From positions 597,908-661,907 of the forward strand of contig NW_004454288.1 in NCBI RefSeq assembly GCF_000283155.1: a DNA stretch of 64,000 nt, read 5' to 3'. How positions within the stretch are numbered: the first letter of the stretch is position 1; each line of letters starts with the position of its first letter. The notes under the pieces are model-generated. The model did no database searches. It saw nothing but the letters and a program-made list of their open reading frames with translations, and was not told where the DNA came from. The position numbers and the translations under genes are program-made. Shown here piece by piece: positions 56,661-64,000 of the stretch. This DNA comes from Ceratotherium simum simum (Eukaryota > Chordata > Mammalia > Perissodactyla > Rhinocerotidae).

Positions 56661-57589
56661 CTAATAAGGACCTAAACAATAAGGATTTGTTTTTCTCACA
56701 CGTGTGTGAGAAACAAGCATATAAACAAACATTAGAAAGAGGATTTAAAGAAAGAAATCAAAAGATACCCAGATGTAGGTATTTTCTGCCATTGTTTTAG
56801 GATTTTACTGTTATCAGGGTCTGTATCTTTGTGAGTCTCATGGCCGCAAAATGGCTGCTTCAGCTCCAGCCATTAAGTCCATGACCAAGGCAGAAAGAAG
56901 GGGGATGGGTAAAGGAGAGGGCCAGTTGTGAGTGTGCCATTTTAATGCAAAAGCAAAAGCCATCCCACATACCTCTAGCAAAGCTCTGCTTACATCTCAT
57001 TGGCAAGAATGCTTTCACATGGCCACCACCAACTTCAAGGAAGGATGAGAAGGTATTCGGGCACAGTCCTGCCCAAAACAAAATGGGGAAGAATGAGAGG
57101 AACGGATATTAGATAAGCAACTGGGAATATCAGCCAGTTGATAAGCATAAGTCTATGCTTATGCCTAGAGTCACATATATACTACTTCTTATCGCTCTCG
57201 GGAGATTAATAGGAAAATTAGTAAAATAGTATCTTCCTGCCTCTAGGGCTCAGGTCTGTGTCTAAGGGGGATGGTGGGAGCATAATCTGAGGGCTGGTCT
57301 CAGAATCACCCCTCATCTCTGACCCATTATCTTTGAGCTGAACAAGAACCTTTAGCACGTTTTCCCAGGAAGCTTCTCAAATCCTCATATACATAAAGAG
57401 AGCAGTGGGATCTCCCCCAGTTAGCTGTTCCCCTTCTAGAGGCAACAGTATAGTGATCCTGCCTTGAGGGAGGTACTCCGCCCTCATTGCAACCCGACCC
57501 CCACCCCCACTCCCACTCCCTACTCCCCACCCTCACCCTCACCTTCACTCCCCCTCCCAATGCTTTGGCGAAACTGATTGACCCTGGGC

Positions 57590-57720
57590 TCAAGGGGTGG
57601 AGCCTGTGATGGAGGCTGAGCCAATCACTGCACTTCATCTCACTAGACTACTAGTGATTGGTTCAGGGCCAAATCAGTCATCAGACTGATAATTAGAATG
57701 GTCTTATACTTTTGCACAAG
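57590..57720. repeat. Old repeat with inverted CCAAT-containing arms
   Basis: 'gctgagccaatcactgcact' and 'ctagtgattggttcagggcc' face each other about 50 bases apart. This pattern is common in an old mammalian DNA element whose name I cannot assign. An upstream C-rich low-complexity tract runs 57490-57560. Confidence 0.4.
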
Positions 57721-58544
57721 GAACTGGTGGCAAGGCTAAGAACGCTTTTGAATCATGCCATGTCCTTGGGAAATAAGATTCTCTGAGATAGGAGTTCCTA
57801 TAGCCGTATCTACCCTTTATTCTTACTCAGTGCTACTGTTAGTCTCTTTAGCATTTTTGGTGCTACGATAGCAAATCAATCGTCAGAGCTCAAGTCAGCG
57901 GAGCTGGAGGCCCTCAGAGATGGGCTCTGCTGCTGTGCCCCCTCCACCCCCCCAACTCCATAATGATAGTACCAGTTGACAGGCAGCCAATCTGATGAGC
58001 CCAACTACCTGTAAGGGGCCACTCTCCCTGGGGACACCTGGGCATGTCAAGAGGGGTGTTCTCAGGAAGTGACTTCAGTGGTGGCCTCTCAGGCATTGTG
58101 GCACCTAGAGGGTCAGGAGAGGGTGTTTTGGGGGCAAGGAGAGATGTTCATCTTGGCCCGTAGTTAACCCTTACTAGTTAAATTAATCATCTAAGCTAAA
58201 AAGACTCGCTATCCCCTGCTTTTGGTTGACATACTGGAGAAGCAGATTTGCTTTTCCATGCTGAAGGTCAACAAGGACGGCCATAGCTTCAGAAGGTTCA
58301 GGAGGCCCTCTTGAAATCACAAGGAGATGAACTTAACTGAAAACAGCCAACCATGAAGAGATGGAACGGAGAAATGGAGAAAGAAAAGAGCCATAATGTT
58401 TGTGACGTATATTAACCATGCTTGGACCATTTCGCTTGTTGATGCGATGGATTTTCTTCCTGGGATTCAGCCAGCTCGCACTGGGCTTCTGTGACTTGCT
58501 GCTGAAAGCACTGTGGCCAGTACAAGTAGGCATCGTAATTTAGG

Positions 58545-58740
58545 ATGGTTATATGCATGGGCTTCAGCCTCAGAAAAACTTAAGTTGAATTCCCTCCCAC
58601 CACTTGCTAACTGCTTGACCTCACTTCCGAGAGCCTAGGTTTCTTCAGCGACAAGAGGGGAAACAACAACACCCTCATCGTGGGATTGAGAATCAGCTGT
58701 GTAGGGCTGAGCAGAGCCCAGCACACTCAGATGCAAGGAC
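58545..58740 (+). repeat. MIR SINE
   Basis: 'catgggcttcagcctcagaa', 'aagttgaattccctcccacc', 'ctaactgcttgacctcactt' and 'gggaaacaacaacaccctca' follow MIR. Confidence 0.65.
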
Positions 58741-60499
58741 TATCACAGGACTTTGTGGGTTTTTTCTAAATCAAATTAATGCCCCGGGGGCCCCAACAGC
58801 TCCCTGGACCTTCTGGACGTTTCAGCTCAGCCCTTAGTGGGTGATGGTCCTGGAAGCGCTCTCAGGTCTTGCCCTTGGATCACTGTACTTAGCACCATTG
58901 TCCAAGTTCATGTGTTCGGTCTTCAAAGATAAGTGCCTTGGCTGCTGTTGCGCGGAGCTCAAACACCAGGGCCTTGGCTAAGTTGGGCGCTACAGGCCAC
59001 AGGCCAAATGGCCACATGAGGTCATTTCCCTCTGAGGTACTGCCACCTTCGCAGGGTGCTCTAAGAGGTGGGACATGGGTGGGGACAAGCCAGTCTCTGG
59101 CCCTGTTCTAGTCCTGGGGACAATTCTGTTTCCCTTGGCTTCCATTGCTCTGCCTCCCCTCTATCTAAGATACTTGCTCTCCTCCTCTCGTCCTCAGAGA
59201 TGACCCAAGGTAAGTCCTGAGACAAATGATATTTTGAAGAACAAGCCCAGAGATGGGGGTTGTTTTGAGGTTACTTCTGCTTTCTCCCACACCAACCAAC
59301 ACTTTTCAGATGCGAGAACACAAGGTCTGGTTTCCTTCTTGGAGCAAGAGAGGGAAAAATCCCCTGGGAACAAATTATGAGTTAATAGCTCATAAATTAT
59401 CTTGCCATAGTATGGGTATGTTTATTATGATTATTTTTCATAGTACTATTATTATTAAACTATTATTTTAAATATACTGCAGTTGGGAATATATTTACCA
59501 GTTTACTCTAGGGTAAATACAGCTTTGGCTCAAATCTGAAACCTCTGGGGTTTGTGATAAGTGGTTTAGTGCAATGTCTGGCATCTACTGGAACTATGAT
59601 ACATATTAGTTTTCCTCCCTGGGTTTTCACCCAGAACAGTTCGTGGTTAGGTGTTAGATATCCAGAGTTGGCTACCTCTTAAATAAAGAGTGAAAATTTC
59701 AGAATTACATGTACAATATGACACCATTTATTTTTTTAAAAAAGCACATAGACAGCAACAGTATGTGGATTCCATAGAAAAAGGAAACGTTTAGAAAAAC
59801 ATTTGGAAGGATACATTCCAAACACACCTAACAGGGGCAGGGAAGGGAAGCCCCACATTGTGGACTTTAGCCTTACCTATTATATTTTAATTTTTTTTAA
59901 GGAGAATATATTCATATATTACATGTACAATTAAAATAATTTTCTTAAAATTTAACTTAAAATTTAAAAAAAGTGGGTGGGAGAGGAGCCACATAGCCCC
60001 AAGTAAGGGTATCCACAGAGCACCCTTTGCTTTGCTTTTTGGCCCTTGGGTCTTTAACATGGGGTTTCCATAACTGCATGGAGTTTTTGTGGTTTTTGTG
60101 TGTGTATGAGAAAGGGGCAAGAAGCCCTTTCTCTGAAATCTGGTTGACTCACTGCTCCAAGTACGAAAGATCTTCACCTTTCTGGGTCTGTTCCAGACCT
60201 CCAACAAACTCCAGGCAGTGCCTGGAAATAACAATGTAGGAAGCAAAAGGGGGAGACACGTGGGCAATGGAATAAGAGATAATCAAGAATATTGGTGCAA
60301 AGCCTAGCAGGTCAGGCTTAACTATCTTTACCCTCCAAAGACCTTTATATTTCTTCTCATGGAACACACTTGAAAGATTTCATTTATCTAATCAAACATA
60401 GCCTTTATCATGAATTCATTTTCTCTTTAGTTGTCTTATGTAATACTACTAACTGTAGCTGCCAAGAAACATGAACTTGGAACTAAGAGGAGTTACCCT

Positions 60500-60720
60500 A
60501 CTAAGTTAGCACGATATAGTCAAAAAGCAAAACAAAGGACTCAGTGTTGAATGGACCTAGGTTCAGAACTATTGCCATGGCGCCATCTTGGGCGGCTTAC
60601 TTTATGTTACTGACTTTTGGTCCCCTTATCTCTAAAATGGAGATTAAATAAAATACTATTTGTCAACAGATTGGAACAATGCTTTTGGTTTACATATAGT
60701 AGGCACTCAATAAATGTTAG
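60500..60720 (+). repeat. MIR SINE with an embedded YY1-type site
   Basis: 'cctaggttcagaactattgc', 'ggtccccttatctctaaaat', 'ggagattaaataaaatacta' and 'gtaggcactcaataaatgtt' follow MIR. Inside it, GCGCCATCTTGGGCGG (60580-60595) contains a full YY1 consensus. Confidence 0.65.
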
Positions 60721-60839
60721 GGTTATTTTATCGTAACAGCAATGATTTTTGTGTACCTAGTCAGCCACAGAATACAGGAAGGTGCCATTCCTTGAAGCTT
60801 CTTGTTGAGAAAAACCTCCACTTTTCAAGACCATAGGTT

Positions 60840-61110
60840 GGGAACTTCTGACTAAATAATTTCCCTCCCCTGACACTCCCTATTCCTTTTTTCTTTTTAA
60901 AATGTTTCTTCATAGCACGTATCACCACATAACCAACTTTATATGTGTACTTATTCATTTTGTTTATTGTCTGTCTCTCCACTAAAATGTCAGCACTATA
61001 AGGATAGCAATTTTTCTGTCTTGTTCATGCTGTATCTCCAGCAACTAGCGCAGTGCTGGCACACGAGAGCTCAAAAAAATGTTTGGATGAATGAGTGAAT
61101 GAATATTCCT
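60840..61110 (+). mobile_element. LINE-2 3' end
   Basis: 'cttcatagcacgtatcacca', 'tctctccactaaaatgtcag', 'gtatctccagcaactagcgc' and 'agtgctggcacacgagagct' match the L2 terminus. Confidence 0.75.
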
Positions 61111-61760
61111 CAATTTTCTCCGGGCCTGTAATGTGGTCCCACAGTCTTGGAACATTTAGAGTTTGAGGAAGACTCCTTGTCAATGTGTATATTCTAGCTT
61201 CCAGTTGTAGGGGTCTCCTTCCACCATCTGTCCTTGATCCACATCCACACCAGACAGCTTACAGCCTGGTCCTGCCTCCAGTCTCAAGTCCTGCTCACTT
61301 TCCTCACTGCCACCAGGGGCCTCTATTTAAAGCATTGGATTTGGTCACGCTTCTCTTCTCTGGAAGAACTTATGTTGCCTCTTGATGGCTAGATCCCCAT
61401 GTTATACGTTTACACCAGTTAGGAGGCTCCTGGATTTTTTTTTTCTTTTACCAGAAACATCTCTCCCACTGGCTTAATCGATGTGGAAATTAATTGACTC
61501 TAACAGAGTCCAGATATGAAGTAGACTCAAGTCTGATTTGGGCCAGTGGCTCCTGCTCCATTTGCCTTGGCTCGCTCCTACCTAGATTATGTTCATAGGC
61601 TCGTAGAGAGAAAGCAGCTTCAATGCTGGCCTCACTTTTTCACTCAACAACGTCCAGAAGAAGAGAGACCAATGCATCCTGAGTCTTTCTGTTAAGAGTC
61701 ATGAGCCCTGTCTGGCTTCCCTCTGGGCCTCACTAGACTGAGTTGGGTTATTGCCCATTC

Positions 61761-61966
61761 GTTTTTCATTTTATTTTTTTTTGCTTGAGGAGGATTAACC
61801 CAGAGCCAACATCCATGCCAATCCTTCTCTACCTTGCACGTGGGTTGCCGCCTCAGCATGGCTGACGAGTGGTATAGGTCTGCACCTGGGATCTGCACCC
61901 CGGGAACCTGGGCTGCTGAAGCAGAGCGCACCAAACTCAACCACTATGCCACGGGGCTGGCCCCTC
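61761..61966 (-). mobile_element. ERE SINE, old subfamily, 11-base target duplication
   Basis: Complement of the ERE: T-rich start, 'gccgcctcagcatggctgac', 'cctgggatctgcaccccggg' and head 'ccacggggctggcccc'. A perfect ATTGCCCATTC is found at 61750-61760 and 61967-61977. Confidence 0.93.
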
Positions 61967-62399
61967 ATTGCCCATTCTTAAACCAATCCTTGTCGGTAGG
62001 AGAATGTCATACTCTGATTGACCTAGGTCTGGACTTCTGAATCCGTCACCGACACAGAGGATAAAATATTATAATTGGTTTTTATCAATCAGGCTCCTCC
62101 CTTTCCCTTCTTCCCTGGAGCTGAGGATCAACCAGAATGGTGGAGAGGCGGTGGAAAGGGTGTTGGGGGGATAACACAATTTATCTCATAGCATCCTGTA
62201 CATTATTCCTTCAATTATCACAATTATTATTTTAAATACATGTGAATAAATGAATAAATGAATGAGTAGGGTTTCACCTGCTAGGAAAGAAAAGAAGATG
62301 CTCAAGAAAGTTGGAACAGCCTGTACAACCATGTCTTCTTAAGGTTTGTTACAACTAGAGTCTAGGGCAGTAGAGCTAGGAAGAATTTCCAGAAATTAG

Positions 62400-62882
62400 A
62401 TTCAGTGAGTATATTAGTCAGGGTTCTCCACAGACATAGAGCTAATAGGATACTGTATAGAAAGAGATTTATTATAAGGAATTGGCTCACACGATTGTGG
62501 AGGCTGAGAAGTCCAGACCTAGGAGAGCCGATGGTATTGTTCCAGTCGGAGTCCGAAGGCCTGAGAACTGGGAGAGACGATGATGTAGATTTCAGCCTGA
62601 GTCCAAGTCCAAAGGCAGAAGACTGATGTCCCAGCTCGAAAACAGTCAGGCAGAAAGAGAGAATTCCTTCTTACTCAGCCTTTTATTCTATTCAGCCCTT
62701 CAATAGATTAGATAAGGCCCACCCATATAGGGTAGAGCAATCTGCTTTACTCAGTCTACTGATTCAAATGTTCATCTCAGCCAGAAACAGCCTTGCAGAC
62801 ATACCCAGAAATAGCATTTAACCAAGTATCTGGGCACCCTGTGGCCCAGTCAAGTTGGTACATAAAATTAACCATCACAGTG
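62400..62882 (+). mobile_element. Full-length interspersed repeat, family not assigned
   Basis: A 480-base element begins 'tattagtcagggttctccac' and ends 'acataaaattaaccatcaca'. It has the internal phrases 'aattggctcacacgattgtg' and 'gtctactgattcaaatgttc'. I recognise it as a widespread mammalian repeat but not its name. It has no coding frame. Confidence 0.7.
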
Positions 62883-63269
62883 GATCTTAGTCAAATTGCA
62901 TAAAATCTTGAGTGCCATGATAAAAAGGTTGGACTTATCTTTTAGTCATGCAATCCTTCACACATTCATTGATCTCCTACTCCATGGACTGTGCCAGAAG
63001 GTGGGGATAAGATGGTGAAATAATGCACATATGACCCCTGACCTCCAGGAAGTACGGGGAGATACAGACATTGAATAGCTACTTATCTAGATGCTACTCA
63101 TCTGTAAGGCCTCTCTCACTGCTCATCTTCCCATTCTCCAGGGAGACCCAGCATCTCCCTTCTTTGGGCTCCCAGGGCCCCTTGAGGTAGTGGCCATAAT
63201 ACAGACAGGTCTAAGAGCTGTCCTAAGTGCATGCATTCACCTTACTTAAACCTCAAACAGCTCTGTGTG

Positions 63270-63400
63270 GTGGGCACTAGGATAGTCCCTATTGAACAGA
63301 GAGGTTAAGTAACTTGCCCAAGGACACAGAGCTAGTAAGTGGTAGAACTGAGACCCAAACCAGACAGTCTCACTCCCAGTCCCAGACTCCTAAACACCAT
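63270..63400 (-). repeat. MIR SINE fragment, reverse orientation
   Basis: 'gaacagagaggttaagtaac', 'ttgcccaaggacacagagct' and 'agtaagtggtagaactgaga' form the complement of the MIR core. A second, related stretch follows at 63430-63520. Confidence 0.75.
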
Positions 63401-63689
63401 GCTATATGATGTCCCCAAGTGGGCACCGTCATCGTCCCCATTTTAGGGATGAGAAGACCGAGGCTCAGGCTAGGATTTGCCTAAGGCCACGGAGTTTAGG
63501 AGCTGAATCTGAATGCAGGCAGGTAGCAGAGGTGGCGCTTCCCATCACAACTCCACACCGTGCGGGAGAGGCCTCTGCCAAGGCACCGAGCATATTGTAG
63601 AGTGTTTAGTTATTTACACGCCTGTTTCCATTCTCCAGTAGAGAGCCTCCTCGCGAGTAAAGACTTGATCTGTTCCCCCTTGTTTCTTC

Positions 63690-63775
63690 AGCTCCAGCAC
63701 AGCTTTGGCATTTAATCCAGTATGCAAATGTTTGTTGAATGAATAAATTGATTACTGAATGAATAACTGTTAGTG
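63690..63775 (+). repeat. LINE-2-like 3' terminus
   Basis: 'cagctttggcatttaatcca' and 'aaatgtttgttgaatgaata' with repeated 'gaatgaata' resemble L2 3' ends. Confidence 0.5.
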
Positions 63776-63945
63776 AAGTTCCCAGACCCAGGGTATGGGC
63801 AGTGATTAGGAGAGCTGAGGAATATTCTTAGCAAATTGGGAATGTGTGTGAGCCTCTGCTTCTTCAGCCTCAGCAAGAAACAAAACCCTTGAAACGGAAG
63901 AGAGAAAGAAAAGGGGGTGTAACAAGGATTCCGGGCTGGATTCCA

Positions 63946-63986
63946 TGACGTCACCCTCAAGTTGGGTGTCTGGGCTGGTAAACAAA
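63946..63986. promoter_or_regulatory. Palindromic CRE plus forkhead/SOX-type motifs
   Basis: TGACGTCA (63946-63953) is a perfect full CREB/ATF site. It is followed by GTAAACAAA (63978-63986), a forkhead core overlapping a SOX-like AACAAAG. The surrounding 200 bases do not look repetitive. Motif presence alone does not show activity. Confidence 0.35.
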
Positions 63987-64000
63987 GGCCCTTGTGACAT

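Larger units (their letters stand above)
34871..64000. other. 5' flank of TNRC6A: intergenic or upstream-isoform intron
   Basis: No coding exon with similarity I can recognise is present to the right of the CpG island. Non-repeat stretches over 300 bases with nothing recognised include about 37560-38820, 54050-55420, 56660-57590, 57720-58540, 58750-59650, 61110-61750 and 61970-62390. Human gene order would place RBBP6 further out on this side, but none of it is seen. Confidence 0.6.

Noticed and set aside
1..64000. CRISPR arrays, operons, phage or other prokaryotic systems
   Set aside because: Repeats here are dispersed SINEs, LINEs and short tandems. Spliced exons, a CpG island and mammalian retroelements exclude a prokaryotic origin.

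Overview
The window is mammalian nuclear DNA, almost certainly from a perissodactyl (horse, rhinoceros or tapir group). The main evidence is about 14 copies of the tRNA-derived ERE SINE, a family known from that order. Each carries a Pol III B-box like GGTTCGGATCC, and many are flanked by intact target-site duplications. Old LINE-1 (L1M type), LINE-2, MIR and DNA-transposon relics fill most of the rest. There are no prokaryotic operons, CRISPR arrays or intact viral genes. Two runs of N are assembly gaps: 22555-22654 and 34177-34414.

The only protein-coding gene I can support is TNRC6A (GW182/TNGW1), on the minus strand and entering the window from its 5' end. Four consecutive exons were found by reading splice sites and matching the joined peptide. 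Exon 1 carries the 5'UTR and ATG-AG, with its donor after 34434. Exon 2 is 34010-34057, exon 3 is 12415-12502 and exon 4 is 4887-4908 (22 bases). The exons join in frame and encode residues 1-54 of the long, TNGW1-type N-terminus, plus the first base of codon 55. The AGO-binding GW repeats and the silencing domain lie left of base 1. Introns 1, 2 and 3 are about 0.38 kb (with a gap), 21.5 kb and 7.5 kb.

The promoter is a CpG island at about 34020-34870. It has an interrupted CGG repeat in the 5'UTR, a 17-codon upstream ORF with a strong Kozak context, an ETS site and a YY1-like site. The last two suggest divergent transcription to the right.

Layout: 1-4886 is intron 4; 4909-12414 is intron 3, with few young repeats; 12503-34009 is intron 2, dense in L1 and ERE copies nearly all antisense to the gene; 34010-34870 is the promoter and exons 1-2. 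From 34871 to 64000 is the 5' flank, or possibly an intron of a longer upstream TNRC6A isoform. It is dominated by L2, a heavily nested 6.4-kb L1 (42290-48735), a second nested L1 (51690-54045) and old MIR/L2 copies. No exon was recognised there.

No new molecular system was found. The points most worth following are the uORF versus weak main AUG, the divergent promoter and the strong orientation bias of retroelements inside the gene. Repeat family names come from memory of consensus sequences; boundaries without target-site duplications are approximate.
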